Below, piece after piece: positions 31,741 to 44,296 of a stretch of DNA of 64,000 bases. The stretch lies in assembly GCA_037576195.1 (NCBI GenBank), contig CM075103.1:15252001-15316000 (forward strand). Reading direction: 5' to 3'. The notes under the pieces are model-generated. The model was not told the DNA's origin. It was given only the letters and a program-made list of their open reading frames with translations, and did not search any database. This stretch comes from Phytoseiulus persimilis. Its lineage: Eukaryota > Arthropoda > Arachnida > Mesostigmata > Phytoseiidae. How positions within the stretch are numbered: the stretch's first letter is position 1; each line of letters begins with the position of its first letter. Both the position numbers and the translations under genes were made by a program.

Positions 31741-33076
31741 GGTGTACTCTGACTTGAAGGTCAAAGCAAGAACAGATGAAATTCTGGGAGACTCGATCTT
31801 CTATTTGTCTCAATACAATTTCACGATCAAATATGCAGCGGGCAAAAATAATGTTGAGGCGGACTTTCTATCGAGGAACCCAGTGCTTGAGAGCTTCGAA
31901 AACGAAGAGGATGTACTCAAGGTCGTGAATTTGGTGGAACTAGATCGAATCGTCAAGGATCAGGAGTCGATTGAGAGCGAAATAAGACACTCTACGAACA
32001 TCATTGAGAAAAACAATGTGAACTACAAATGTTCGGGAAACAGACGTCGCATCTTCGTATCTGAGATTTTCGGCAAAAAGTTGGTGCGAAAAGTTCATGA
32101 GTTTTATGGACACATCGGATCACACCATCTGACGCAGAAATTGAGACCGTTCTATTGCTTCAGGAACATGGACTCCATAATTGAAAACTGCAACAAATGC
32201 GAGATCTGCATCAAAAACAAGACTAGACGTGGTCGGCCAATAGGAACCCTGGCCAAACTCGGTCCACCTAGGATGCCGTACGAAATAATGTCTATCGACA
32301 CCATTGGGGGATTTGCCGGAAACCGATCATCAAAGAAGTACATGCATCTACTCGTTGACCACTTCACCAGGGAAGCATTTGTTTCTACGTCGAAGAACCA
32401 GACTACCATAGAGTTCATTAACTTCATCGATCGGGTCAAAAGGAACAAAAATGTGAAAATCTTGTTGGCTGACCAATACTCCGCTCTGAACTCAACGGGC
32501 TTGAGAGACTATCTCCGGAAAAGAAAGATCAAATTACTGTTCACCTCTGTGAATTGTGCGTCCTCAAACGGTCTGAATGAGAGACTCAGTCAAACACAAG
32601 TGAATCGTATAAGATGTAGAATGAACTCTGGCTCGAAGAAAGCTTGGTCTTCCATAGCGCACCAATGTGTGGACGAATACAACCGGACGATTCACAGTGT
32701 CATGAAATTTCCACCCGATTACCTAATGGAGGGTCAAGATTCGCGAATCATCCCAACATCGTTGATAGAAAGCAGAGATCTAGCTCAGGATAGAGAGCTC
32801 GCATTCAGGAACTCGATGCAGAATTTCAAGGAAAACAAAAAGAGAGTCGACAAGAATCGAAAAAGACATGTATTCCAAGTAGATGATCTAGTCTATGTGG
32901 AGAACGGGAACAAACTGAACCGCAATAAGCTGTCAGCTCAAATCAGAGTGGGACCGTTCCGAGTATTGAAACGAGTGTCTGAATCAATGTACGAAATCGA
33001 CGGCGGGAAAAAAAAAGAAGCCAACGTGTTCCACACCAGCAAACTCACCCCCATGGAGGACTATGCGAGATTGTGA
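31741..33076 (+). pseudogene. Gypsy RNase H end plus complete integrase
   Basis: The frame begins within RNase H (DEILGDSIFYLSQYNF, YAAGKNNVEADFLSRNP, about 31775-31885). The integrase follows. HHCC zinc domain: H-x3-H (HEFYGHIGSHH) and C-x2-C (CNKCEIC), about 32095-32210. Core with Asp in SIDTIGG (about 32295), Asp in LLADQYSA (about 32470) and Glu in NGLNERLSQ (about 32580). C-terminal SH3-like segment VDDLVYVENG...VGPFRVLKRVS (about 32880-32985). The catalytic triad and zinc ligands look intact and there is no stop from 31741 to 33074. It is called a pseudogene because it has lost its upstream pol context and has no start of its own. Confidence 0.87.
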
Positions 33077-33120
33077 GCTTCCATGAGGGGCGTATTGACG
33101 TCTTCCGAGGGGGGGGGAAG

Positions 33121-33390
33121 TAGTTTCGCGCCGGAGCTTGGAGAGACGTCTGCTCTCAACGTCAATACGCGCTTGCGTGGCGGTCGAGAGAGACCGAGAA
33201 ATTGTGAACTCTAAAAATCGATTCTTCAATTCAAGGTATTTGATGTTCCACTATTCCTTCTACCCTCCGGCTCTACTTCGTGCCCGTTCCCATTGGGAAC
33301 CGTGAATGAATTCTTATGAGATAAGTTCAATTCAAGTGAGAATCGATCGAGTCCTTTCTGGTCACCGAACCTGTAGAAGAGCAACTTATA
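33121..33390 (+). repeat. 3' LTR of the Ty3/gypsy element
   Basis: Begins after the polypurine tract, TAGTTTCGCGCC, and ends at GCAACTTATA. It is 45 bp shorter than the 5' LTR, mainly from one 37-bp deletion, and the polyA hexamer is changed to AATGAA. Confidence 0.85.
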
Positions 33391-33639
33391 TGTCTTATAT
33401 GCCGACGTTCGTAGAGCGATCACTGAGAACTGGATCTCTGTAGTTGTTGCCCGACGCCGGAGTTCACGCGTCGATGTATGAATGAAATCAAAAGCGGGAG
33501 AGGAGAAAATATACGTAGCATTGAATTCCGCTTCGTCGTGATTTGTCTTAGCAACCCTGGGATTCGGGCTCGAATCCATGAAGCGCCGCCATGAAAACAA
33601 TGCGGCGGCGGCGCAGCGGCGCGCTGTCTGGCTCGGCGC

Positions 33640-36185
33640 GCCGGGGTGCAATCCTGCTCGGAATGGGTCAACTACACAGGTTCATGATCGACTCGAAACC
33701 CGAGATCATCAGCGGTAACATCCGTGGGTACATGAGTCATTTTGGTTGGATTCTGGGAGGACCCATAGATCGCCAGAAACAAGGGATCAGAAGGCTGGAG
33801 AGTCCGGAAGTCGCTCACCTTGTCTGCTGCGCGGCTACGCTGGCTCACATGTCAACACAGCGTTCGCCGCCAGTGGGGACCATGCCGAATTTTTGGACGC
33901 TGGAGGCAATCGGCGTCACGGACTCGACATCATCACCGTCAATGTCCGCCGATGAGGCGTCGGCCGTGCATCAGTTCAAGTCGACGCTCACGTACGCAGA
34001 ACAACGTTACATACATGGTCGCAATGCCCAAGCGCCCAGGCATCTCCGCCCTGCTCAACAATCGCGCCGGAGCTGCCGACCGTTTGCAGCGAAAAATAAG
34101 TCAACTGGAGAGAACCCCAGGCAGGTACGAGAGGTACCACGAAGAGCTCATGAAGTGTGTCGAAAATGGGTACGCTGTCGAAATCGTTGATCCAACGCCG
34201 GTTGTGGCTACGTTTAGTGACGGATCGTTCCATATGCTCATCATGAAGTTGTGACCACTTCAGGCTCAATTGAGAACAACGAGAATCGCCTTCGACTGCT
34301 CGGCTCGAGCGAGGGCGTCTACTTCCTTGAATAATAACCTGCTTCCCGGGCCGAACCTCAATCCCGAATTGCGCGGTATCCGCCGACATCACCCGGGCAT
34401 ATATGCAGATCCAGGTTACAGAGGTCGATCAGCGATACTTCGGATCCCTGTGGATGTCCCTGGCGAGTAATAGTTACGAACGTTCCAGTAGCAGCGGGTC
34501 ACATAGGGTGCCGCTCCCGGTGGCTTCATCTTGGCTGCTGTTCTCAAAGAACACTTTGGTCGAAGTGGTTCTAACGCCGAGTTCCGGTTTGGAACGAGGT
34601 TCTACGCCGACGACTTTCTGGCAAGCTACCCCGATCACAACACCGCGGTTGCTGCCACAGACGCTCTGCGGCGGACACTACGCGCTGCCGGTATGAAGCT
34701 TGCCAGGTGAAAGTCGAGTTCGGCGGACTCCATGGACCACCTGATGTTCTCGGGCGTTCGGGAGCAGTTGTTTGACGCCGGAAGCAATGGGGTCTTCAAG
34801 GTCCTCGGCCTGTCGTGGTCCGCGGGCAACGACATCTTCCGGTGCACGACACCCGATCTTTCCGTCAGAGTTCAGGGCGGTATGGAGAGATCAAAGCGCG
34901 ACGCGCTGAGTATCGTCAATTCTCTCTATGATCCCCTAGGTTGGTTGGTCCCGTTTGCCTTGCGTGGCAGACGCATCATCCACAAAATTTGGTCCGTGAA
35001 AATCGATTGGAACCAAGGGATCCCAACCGAAAGTCAGCGAGAAATGACGAACTTGGTCAACGAGATGTCCGCATTTAACAGTTTTTAATTTCCTCGCTAG
35101 TACGGTCGAGCAGGGAGGGCTCTGGTCGCTAACCGGCTTCATGTGTTTGGTGACGCGTCTCCCGATGCGTACGCTGCTGTTGCGTATCTGCAGAGCGTGT
35201 GTCACGATGGCGCATCGGAGTTCTCGTTCATCATGTGTCGATATCGACTCGCGCCGCTAGATGCTCAGACATTGCCCAGGCTGGTGCTCCTCGCAGCCCT
35301 GATCGCGGTTCGTCTCAAGAAGTTTTTGACCGAACGCAAGGAAGTCAAGTTCGAGAAAGTCAGTTTCTACACAGATTCCACGATCACGTACCACTGGGCT
35401 ACGTCTAAAAACCCGGGAAGCTACAAAATATTCGTTTGCAATCGTGTGCGTGAAATTCAAGAACATTCGGACAGGTCTGATTGGTTCCACCTGGCGGGCG
35501 AATTCAACATAGCTGATAAGGCTACAAGAGGCATATCGGCGGAGGAACTGAATAACTGTCGCGAGTGGTGGGTTGGCCCGTCATGGCTTGGTTTGCCTGA
35601 CGGCCAGGCCTTGCACAACCCAAATCAGTGTCGGCGGAAACAGTGGAGCTCGTGCGCTCGGAGCTCTGAGGGATTGTTGCCCCGATTGCACCTATGCCAG
35701 CTGTTGTGGATCTCAATCGCTACAACAGTCTGGGCCATGAGGCCCGCATCCTGGCTTACGCTCTTCGTTTCGTCGCCGCTCGCCGTCGGAGGGACCTCAC
35801 TGCCAAGGAACTCTATCGTTCGGCTGAGATGAAGCTCGTTCAGTCCACGCAGGTCGAATACTTCCGCGAGGAGATATCGCTCACTCGCGCCGGCAAGCGG
35901 GTGCCAGCCTCCTCAAAGCTGACAGCCTTCAACATCTTCATCGACTCGGACAGTCTTCTCCGCGCGAAGACGCGTCTAACGCAGGGAAATCTACTCTCCT
36001 ACGATGAGAAAAACCCAATTGTGATCCCCGGCGAGTCGAGACTGGCAAAGTTGTACATCATCGATACCCACAGGGCCAATGCTCACTTCGGTGTGTTGAC
36101 CATCCTCTCCAGCCTTGTGGATTTCACTTTGCCCAATGTATCTGGCGCAAAGCTCGACAGTTGGGCCTCAGTCAGTTCAACAACG
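33640..36185 (+). pseudogene. BEL/Pao pol remnant
   Basis: Successive motifs of a BEL/Pao polyprotein in order but across frames. Post-protease region: YMSHFGWILGGPI, FWTLEAIGV (about 33730-33915). RT entry: PKRPGISALLNNR, YHEELMKCVENGYAEIV-like (about 34030-34190). RT palm with GGFILAAVLKEHF and the catalytic FYADDFL (about 34520-34615), with TGA for Trp at about 34708. RT connection: KVLGLSWSAGNDIF, SLYDPLGWLVP (about 34800-34955), stop TAA at 35086. RNase H: FGDASPDAYAAVAYL, FYTDSTITYHWA, FHLAGEFNIADKATRG (about 35145-35540). Integrase zinc entry with THRANAHFG (about 36065-36095), truncated at about 36185. YADD is preserved but nonsense changes and shifts make it dead. No LTR seen. Confidence 0.88.
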
Positions 36186-36189
36186 ACAT

Positions 36190-36665
36190 TGAAATAAAAA
36201 AACTCCGGCGCTCTTGTACAGCGTTGTCCATGGTTCCTCTCCAGCAGCTGGATGAGGCTTGGTTGGAAATAAATGCGCGCTCCCCCGACGTCCAGCCTAT
36301 GAGGCCGCGGGAGCTTTCAAAGACAATGTCGTCGATTCGTGGCTCGAGAACGAGAACGTATTTCCGCGCTCGCTGTGGACAACACCGCAACTACGGAGTT
36401 CGTACCACAAACCATCCGGAGGGATGGCACTCCGGTTTCAGTTCGCTCGTCGGGAAAGAACACTTGAACATCTTCGAGATCATAAATCGACTCAAAGAAC
36501 AAGAGGAGATCTTCGGGGCTCAGATGCTGTTGCTTCGTAACGGGCACCAAAGCCGAACCCGAAATACGAGAGAATCAATGAGAACGTCATAAAATTCACA
36601 GAACAGTACGAGTCCCGGGAGATCACCCTCATACAGTATGTCCGCTTGGTGGCATTCAATTCTTA
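36190..36665 (+). pseudogene. MULE transposase C-terminal fragment
   Basis: Begins abruptly after the BEL remnant. Visible: ALSMVPLQQLDEAWLEI (about 36225-36275), a shifted segment VDSWLENENVFPRSLW, then RTTNHPEGWHSGFSSLVGK (about 36395-36455), the signature of the C-terminal part of MULE-type transposases found in many animals, LNIFEIINRLKEQEEIF, and KPKYERINENVIKF...LIQYVRLVAFNS ending at TAA (36663-36665). At least two shifts. The catalytic core is absent. Confidence 0.75.
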
Positions 36666-36669
36666 AGCA

Positions 36670-39125
36670 TTCTTAACAAGGAAATTAATGAAAAGGTCTC
36701 AGGATGAGAATAGTAAAAACGACACATTTCTGTGGAGAACGACTTTCGGAGTCCCAGTAGAAATATTTAGAACTTCAATCGGGATAGGAGACTAGAACTC
36801 TTGGATGACGTGATTCTCGAGGGAGAGGCAGTATAGGCTGACTCGAACTTCCGAATATCTGTCGGCGCGCGAATCGGACATGGAGCTTCAGCGCATGAGG
36901 ATTTAGCGGTGAGAGAGGGTAGTTTGGATTCGCGTACCTGGGATTCGGGTAACTGGTACCCGACCCCTCGGCGAGATCTCAACGACCGCCGTCGGAATGA
37001 CGGCTCGGAGTGATGATATGCTCTCCAGCAGCGGCATCAGGGAGAGGGCGCTTTGAGAAGATCATCGATCAACTTGAGCCGATAGCCTACAGAGGTGCTG
37101 CCCAAGCATTGCAGCAAGGTGCGAGGAGCCGAAACTTCGAGACGACACCCACCGCCGGTGTTCACGCTGCCCTCATGCTCATATCACCGACGACACAATC
37201 GTCGAATCCGAGTCCCCACAGCAACCGATAAGAAGTCAGTTGTATCACAGAGAACCGAATCTTCAGTAGAGCCGAGAGGAACTTGAACATTGCCATCCTG
37301 CTGCGAAACATGACTCAAGCTCAGCAAGAGCTCGGTCGGTCGGATGGTTACTCAGTCCCCGGAGCGGAGGGAACTGGAAATACCATGCAACATTTTCTGG
37401 CTGTTCAGCTGCCTTCGGGGTCATTATGCATCGTCGACTCGTGAACGCAAAGAGAACGCTCAGACGGATTTGGGTTCGTGGAGAATTTCTCTCGTAGCTC
37501 CCCCGTCTGATTGTGCTGTCTCTATATATGAGAGCTTGTGTATATCATCGAGGAAGATATTGGGAGGGCTCTTCTTACCGCATCTCCCCTCCGGTGATTC
37601 TGTCTCGTGAGCCCGACAAACCGCCCGCCCAAGAAGCTTTGTGCTCGTAACGCCGCGAGTTATACAACCCTTCCCGTTTGCTCAAAGGTTTGTGGGAGCG
37701 AGTGAACTTTGCATTCTTCCGCCAATGGCCTTCGTGACACAGGAGCTGAAGGGCGAGCGCTGGGCCAACTCATTAGTTCCGTGGCGTTCACCACCTCTCG
37801 ACTGACGAGGGAGAGTTTTTCCTCGAAAATATTTCCGAGATCCTCCCGATGATGAGAAGAGAGCTGATGATCCTCAGCACCCGAACTCAGCAGAAACATC
37901 AAACATGAGGCCGGAATGGCGGGAGTCGGATTCGATATTTCTGCGGAAACGCGTTTCGGATGTCCTCATTCGATGTTATCCAAGCTGGATCTCGCTCTCT
38001 AGCTCGTGGAAAGGAATCAAGATCTAGACTGCTAAACCGACCTGTAGTCCATCTTGTTTCCGTGAAAGCCGATAGAACGGCAGTTCGATATCCGGAGAAC
38101 GTCATCAGTTGCCATTACTTGCGAGACCAGTCGAGCCAGTTGCATGGTCTTCGGTGGTGGTCCGGGGGGACTAGATTCGATCAAAGCCACGAATCTTTCT
38201 GCGAAACAGGTAGCGGCTGTCACGTGTAAATATTCACAGAAGTGAATGTACGGGTCGAGGATTGCCAGATCCAATGTGGGATAAATTTGCTTGAATCACC
38301 GGAGCGAGAAGCCGTCGATACTGTTGCGGAACCTTCTAAGGTCACGGTCTCTCTTTTCCGGCCGAGCGATTGGTCCAACCCCTCTGCGAATGCGTTGCCG
38401 GAGATCGGTAGCATCCAAGCTGAACACTGAGGCATGAGATCAGTTTATTTCGATCGGCCCTCAACCTTGGCAGGAGCGCCATTCGAATCACATGGCACAG
38501 AGCAGAGACCTGGCACAGAGATGGGGAGCGCAGATCGGCACGCCCAGGCGGAGACCAGCAGCGATGCGGAGTGTGTTGTTGTCCATCATCGTGCCTATCG
38601 ACGGCGAAGGAAGGGCATAGAGCCATTTTCCGCTGCTTGGATGGAAGACGGCGCTGAGTCTCGCTCTCTCCCGGGGTCACCGGGGGCGGCGTCAGTCAGC
38701 TCCGAGCGCCGGGACGCGACGACGACCCTGTCCAGAGTGGTCTGCGAGATCTCATCTGGGATGACATGCCATCGAGTCACAAATCTCCGAGAAAGAGCCC
38801 CGATCCTGTTCCCGAGGTGGGCGGCGACTTCAGGTGGCGAGAAGCTCGCCGCAGGGAATCGGTATCTTGACCAGGTATCCACTCAATTGCGAGCATTCAA
38901 CATATCGATTCATCCAGCGCTTCCGGTGTTTTCGTCCTCAAATGTGGAATAAGGGGACTCGGAAGGTGGGATCGTTATCGGGAAAATCTGTCGACTTACG
39001 AGCTCCTCTCGGCAATGAGAAAGTTATAAAATCGAAACTTAACGGTAGTCTGCTGCTTTTCGGATAATGCGTCATCCTTTCGAAGGGCGGCGAAATAGAT
39101 CAAACTCTTGGTCGACCTGGCGAGA
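36670..39125. other. Anonymous sequence, about 2.4 kb, no gene recognised
   Basis: Overlapping medium-size frames occur on both strands at 37660-38270 and 38340-38950 (longest 172 codons, plus, 38434-38952). They are mutually shadowing, Arg/Ser-rich and show no motif I can name. No inverted-repeat ends, microsatellite or RNA gene seen. Confidence 0.4.
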
Positions 39126-39126
39126 T

Positions 39127-40175
39127 CTGAGGAGACTCATTGCGGAACTACACGAAGTGTAACACCCAGACTCGAATGAGAGATCGCCCATTTTGTAGTC
39201 CATGGTGGGCCATGTTCAGCCCCCAGTTGATCGTCTTGAATAGGCTCGTGATCTTTTTCTAGAAGGGGTTGAAACTCGATAAAAAATACAGGCTTTCCGG
39301 CTCTCAAGGGCGGATTAACTCCCCTGTTCTTGATTGGTGACTCGAGTTTTCGACCCTGAATCAGTGACTGATGCAGCGACTGCACAGTGAGATCAACTGG
39401 ACTCATTCTTCTCACACCTGGTTCGTTTGCGACCGAGCGGCAGCACGACGGGACGCCTCCTTATAGTCATGATCGTAGCTCATCATTCGACCCATCGATT
39501 CGATTGGTCAAAGAATTGCGTACCATGCGCTGCGCATGCATCTCTGCATTTTTCATGACTATAAAGACAATCATGACTTCGTTGCTGGATTTGACTCCAC
39601 GAGAAAACGAATCTGCGCAGCAAAAGTTAAGCTGCGATTGAAAGGCTCTCCTGTAAGACCAGGGATGATTCCAGTCCTGGTCAAATAACGTCTCACGACT
39701 GTGGGCTTAGATGCCCTGAGGACGACTGATGAATCTCCCATCAAGAGACAAACGGCGCAGAAGAATCACCGAATTGCAGAGAAAGATATTCTGTAGCATG
39801 CTGCCCCGAGTTTTGCTGATGACAACGAGAAGAAATAAGCTCATGTTAGCGGCAAGGTGTGCAATGGGCAGAGCTCCCGTTGGAGGTTATGCCTTATAGG
39901 TCTCCCAGAATCTCCCTTCCCGCTCTGACTTGGGTGAAACGAGATTCACTCGATCCCTCTGTGTACTACCTAGTCCAGTCACTGATTCAAAGTCGAAAAT
40001 TTCAGCTAGAAATTAAGAAAAGAGGCTCCAATCGGCCCTGGAGTGGCAACAAAACAATTTTGTCCCGAGTTTCGGACCCGTCGAGGAAAAAAACCACGGG
40101 CTCATAAAAGACTATCAACTACGAGCCTGAACATGATGGACAAGGGAACTACACTTCGTATAGTTCCCTTGTCAG
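39127..40175. mobile_element. Long-TIR MITE (about 1.05 kb)
   Basis: The left arm (39127-39420), read in reverse, matches the right arm (about 39930-40175) over about 250-290 bp: CAGTCACTGATTCA..GTCGAAAA, GAGTTTC..CC, GATCACGAGCC / ACGGGCTC, and terminal GGAACTACAC.TCGT. The terminal AACTACAC..GTGTA / TATAGTT is itself palindromic. The 510 bp between the arms have no frame. It lies directly before the BEL integrase fragment. Target duplication not resolved. Confidence 0.7.
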
Positions 40176-40204
40176 AGCTTTCTGACAAAACATGGGATCG
40201 ACTG

Positions 40205-40806
40205 AAAGTTCAATACGGAAATAGCATCGTGGAGGAATGATGCCGTGGGAAAGCTCGTCGGGACAAACAAAAAGCCCTTGCGGAAGGTCCTAGGGAAAAA
40301 TTTGCCATCATTCAGAGAGCTGGAAACACTTCTCATGGACATCGAGAATATTTTAAACAATCGACCGTTGATATGTGTCAGCAACGACCCGGATAAAGCT
40401 TCGCAAGTGACTCCGGCGGACTTGCTCTATGGCAGAAAAACGGGTCCAGCTCGACCGGAACATAGCGAAACCCTAGGAATGTCGGAATCGGCGTCAGTGT
40501 CATAGCGATGGAAATTCCAACAATATGTCCTGAATGCGTTCTGGGATAGGTTCCGCCGGGACTATCTACATCATCTGAAATCTATCTCAAGCGCTCCGAA
40601 GTAGGCCAATCGGAGTTGGAGACGTGATTTTGTTGGACGATTCAGCGCCGTCAAGGAGATATGGCCGATAGCGCGAGTGCAGTCTCTCTGTGCGCGGGGA
40701 GCGGAGGAGACGGCAGAATGCGTATACGCATCATCGGACCACACGAGAAGAGAATCATGAAAAGGCCCATCCAACTATTGTACAACCTTGATCTGGCTCA
40801 ATTCTA
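40205..40806 (+). pseudogene. BEL/Pao integrase C-terminal fragment
   Basis: After the MITE the translation reads KFNTEIASWRNDAVGKLVG (the expected W-GG-WER region, decayed), KKPLRKVLGKNLPSFRELET, ILNNRPL and VTPADLLYGRK (40245-40440). It then continues in other frames with NAFWDRFRRDYLHHL, IWPIARVQSLCAG and MKRPIQLLYNL, the C-terminal domain and its K-R-P-I end. Order and motifs fit BEL/Pao. It is not the missing end of the 33.6-36.2 kb copy in simple continuity, since 4 kb of unrelated sequence intervene. Confidence 0.82.
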
Positions 40807-40989
40807 ACAGCACTGGCATGGACAAAACTAGGCAGAGCGAATCGAGGGGTAGGAATGCAGTTATTTGGTAAATAGATGAAATTGACGCGCCGGGCTCAGG
40901 ATGTTCGGGTAAGAATACCAGAGGTCTACTGGGCCAGCCGCATCAGCTGCACTGTTCCGTCCGGGAGCTGGACGTCGTAGAAAGGCCTG

Positions 40990-41790
40990 TCTCCGGAGTC
41001 ATGGCAGAGAGACGCGGGAAGATGGACTCTTGGCATACCGCACTCCACTATAGCGAAGGAGTTCATTGAGGGAGAACTCGGATGGAGCTCCTTCGATGCC
41101 AGAGAAACCATAAACAAAGTGATGTTCTTCGAGAGGATAAAACAAAGGGATCCTCATAGATGGCCAAAACTTGTCCTCGAGGCCATCGAACTCACCAAAA
41201 CCAAAATCGAAGCATCCGAGAGACTCAAAAAACTGAGCATGCAATTCGAATGTGGGGACATCCGACTGGCCAAAAACACATCCGGCAAGCTGATGTGGAA
41301 GGCGTTCCGCAAAGAACTCAAACTGAGGGTGCGGAATAAATTGGACGCCACCTGGAGAGACAGGATGGAGTCCAAATCCACACTGAGTACATACCGACGA
41401 TACAAAGAGACTAGAGGAATCAACCCCGGACTGTACGATAACTCCCGCGGAAGCCAACTCTTAGCGTTAACCAGGGCAGGAATGCTAAACACCAAGACCC
41501 GGCAACACAACCGCGATTTCTCCATCGACATCAACTGTTCAAGATGTGGAGCACCCAAAACAGAAAGACACGTAGTCTTGGGGTGCGAGGAACGAACTTT
41601 ACCCCCAGAGGAGTTTCCCCTCCGAATTGGACTCACACCCAATAGCAAACATGAAGTTCTGCGAAAGACGAAGGTGACCCTAACTAACTGGGAGCGGCAA
41701 GATCTGTGAACGCAATACGACTCACCCCTGGAATGAAAGGGACTATAAGTGCATATGGAAGATCGAAATAAATCCAATCCAATGCATGGC
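40990..41790 (+). pseudogene. Non-LTR ORF2 C-terminus with 3' tail
   Basis: The frame open from about 41050 gives GRWTLGIPHSTIAKEFIEGELGW, then in 41119-41709 a basic helical stretch, YDNSRGSQLLALTRAGMLNTK (about 41440-41500), the zinc finger CSRCGAPKTERHVVLGC (C-x2-C...H-x4-C, about 41535-41590) and a stop at 41707. A short 3' UTR contains AAATAAATCC and ends in AATCCAATCC (about 41767-41782), the target-primed tail. 5'-truncated just after the RT thumb. The 197-codon frame itself has no lesion. Confidence 0.83.
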
Positions 41791-41799
41791 GAGCCGGGC

Positions 41800-43635
41800 C
41801 ACAAGCTGATACCGGTCTACGGGGTCCAGCGCGCGCTAGTTCTCCGGGCTCGCGAGCCGTCGAGCGGACAGCACCTCGCAGGGTGAGTTCCGGCATAGTT
41901 GCAGTCGGTACCGCGGCTCCTGGTGCGCATGAGATGCGGATTGGACGGAATCGATCGCCGGGTCAACTGGCGTGAACTCAGGGTCGATTTCGGTCGTACT
42001 GAGCATGGTCGCGGTCGGTTTCGGATGGGCCATCGGGAACGGAGGGCGGATGAGTGGGATCGGAAGGCGGTTGCTCGCAAGCTGCACGAGGAGTTGTGGC
42101 GATGGTTTGAGAGCAAAATAGGATTGTTCCGAGCGTCTGCGGATTCTGGTTTCTTACTCTAGCTAGAGGGAGGAAGCTCCTGAAAGGCGGGATTATTGGA
42201 ATCCCAGAGAACGATGCAGTGTTCTGATTCGTCACAGAAAATCGCGCGCTGAACGGACTCGCGTTCCTCACGGGCTATCTTTCTCGTCGGTCTCGAGGAA
42301 ACGTTCCGCAGTCTCTGAATTGATCCACGTCAAGGCGAGGAGAAAACATGTCAACTGAATGTGGAACACATGTAATTCATTGAAGTTTCGGGATGCCCAT
42401 CCTCTCCCTTGCTCAGGGTTTCTCGCGTTCCAGAAGCGCTGTTAGAGTAGTTTTCCGGCCAGTGTATAGAAAGCCGAGAGAGCATCTATATCTGTCCGAA
42501 ATAAATAAACAAAACAATTACACGTCGACTCCGTGAAGCAAACGTCTCTTGAAAGTTGTCGACTGTTTGCTAACAGCCGACAAAACAACAGTTGCAACCC
42601 GACCGCGAGCGACGCGCACGCGGTGCCAGCGATACGCTTGCGAAATCTCCTACCAAGTTCGCTTCGCGGAGTCCCAACAGGGCGGCTGCCTCAAGTAGAC
42701 CATCTTCCTGTGTCTTTCCTAGCGGACCCCCGGCGGCTTTGTTAATAAATACCTCGAAATTGAAAATTTGTTTGGACGCGTTTCCAGAGCTCATTGAGCT
42801 TAGGAAGCCGGAGCCGGTTCTTGGAGCTGAGGGACAATCTCCAACAAACGGACGAGGCTGACTCGAAACATGCTTTGCGTGGAGACGGAGATTTTTACGC
42901 AGATATGGTGGCAGTCATTCCCGAATTTCGACATGACCCGTTCGTAACACGGCGGGAATCGGGAGTTTTCTAAGATTTGTATGACCATTAGGCAAAATCT
43001 GAAAGCGACAGGCCGGGAGAGGGTCGGAACATGCTCGACACTCTTTGCGGTTCTGGAGAACCAGACCATCGGTTCTACTTCGCGAGACCATCACGTTGAG
43101 CATTGGAGAAGCTTCGAGTCGCTCGGTGGACGGATGGATCAGAAGACAGATTCTGACAGAAAAGACGTCTTGGAGACGAAATAGTTTTCAGAAGCGGTTT
43201 GGAGCGACGCGAACAGAGAGCATCGCGAGGCGCGGTGTCCAGCGTCAAACTTCTGCGTCAGAATTTTCCAGAGTAACATCGAGTGAAAAGCGATCCGCGT
43301 CCAATGCAGCAGAAATCAGCGTTTCCCATGCCGTGTAATTCGAGCCTTTTAGTCTTCGTAGCTCAGTCGGTGACACTTCACCTGGAAGTATCTGTAAGTT
43401 TGATTCACCTCAAAATCGCGTATTCCGGCTGGAGTCGGTCGCGAAGGAAGCCTGAATCCCAAAACATTGAGGGGAATGTTAGGAAGAGAGCTCTGACTCA
43501 AGCCGTACAAGATCCGGAGAGCCCAGTGTTGAGGGTTGAACCATGCCTCCACTCCGGCTCCTCCTTTTTCATAGCCCTGATCAGAGAGTGATCAGGCAGC
43601 GCCGCTAATCGGCAACACACGTAAATCTAAATTGG
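41800..43635. other. Anonymous sequence, about 1.8 kb
   Basis: 41817-42162 has open frames on both strands, a GC-rich shadow pattern. 42592-42861 has an open Arg/Ser/Pro-rich frame that passes into a leucine/proline stretch and could be the start of a retroelement gag, but nothing confirms it. AATAAATA near 42503 and 42746 are simple A/T motifs. No element ends found. Confidence 0.4.
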
Positions 43636-43639
43636 GAAG

Positions 43640-44125
43640 AATGAAGACGTTCTTATGAAGAATTCACAAGGACCGTACGTGTTTTCCGTCTCGTCAGATG
43701 AATCCAAGCGACTGGAGTCGGAGGACATGAATCAAACATATCGCAAAGTTGCAGAAGCTCTTCACCGACTTGAAGTGCAAACTGACGGAGAATGGAGAGA
43801 ATCCGCTATCGGGGCGTATGCTCACCGGTAGAGTTTCGTCGACTCTATGAACCGAATTCGACGATTCCAAAGATGTGTGGGATACTACTGCGTTGAAGGA
43901 GCAAACGTTGAATCTTTTGATCGAGAAGCTTTGCTCGATCGATTTGAGAACATCTCAGTTGGAACATGCCAGCGTTGCTCACAGAAGTAAAAATCCTCAC
44001 GAAGAATCGAATTCTGCGGAGTCATCCGTTGAGAAGATCACAGAGGACGCAAAACAGAGGTATCCATGCCGTGTGTGCAAAAAGAACTGGGCCGCACACT
44101 GTCCTGAAAAGTCAGTGGGCAATAT
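43640..44125 (+). pseudogene. Ty1/copia gag scrap
   Basis: The frame 43875-44125 reads VWDTTALKEQTLNLLIEKL, LRTSQLEHASVAH, then a degraded zinc knuckle YPCRVCKKNWAAHCPEK, in which the Gly-His of the CCHC knuckle is changed. Upstream (43690-43850) the frame is broken. The layout (Leu-rich helices, then knuckle, then Pro-Glu-Lys) is that of copia-type gag. No pol follows; the sequence passes into a GGATCC-rich stretch (about 44130-44190). Confidence 0.5.
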
Positions 44126-44129
44126 TCGC

Positions 44130-44192
44130 GGATCCAGATCCACAGGATCCACGAGATATTCGCGTATCCGGATCCGCGAGACCAGCGCACAT
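44130..44192. repeat. GGATCC/GATCCG-rich short repeat
   Basis: Iterations of CGGATCC, CAGGATCC and ATTCGCG (GCGGATCCAGATCC, AGGATCCACGAGATATT, ATCCGGATCCGCGAG) giving a strongly palindromic 60-bp stretch. No function can be read. Confidence 0.5.
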
Positions 44193-44296
44193 TTAATCGT
44201 GGAATTCCATGAGGGAATGCTCGTAGGGCAAACACGGATTACCTGTCTTTTGTTGTGGTTATCGCCCGTGGTTCCGTAGCCCGATGGTGTCAGCCG

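Larger units (their letters stand above)
30725..33390 (+). mobile_element. Ty3/gypsy LTR retrotransposon with an internal deletion
   Basis: Two LTRs enclose only about 2 kb: a gag N-terminal half, then directly the end of RNase H and a complete integrase. Protease and RT are gone, deleted at a junction near 31735-31745. A purine tract of G residues ending GAAG (33109-33120) abuts the 3' LTR, as expected for the polypurine primer. Non-autonomous. Confidence 0.87.

Noticed and set aside
38434-38952. 172-codon plus frame
   Set aside because: Shadowed by two minus-strand frames of similar length, with no motif in any of them.
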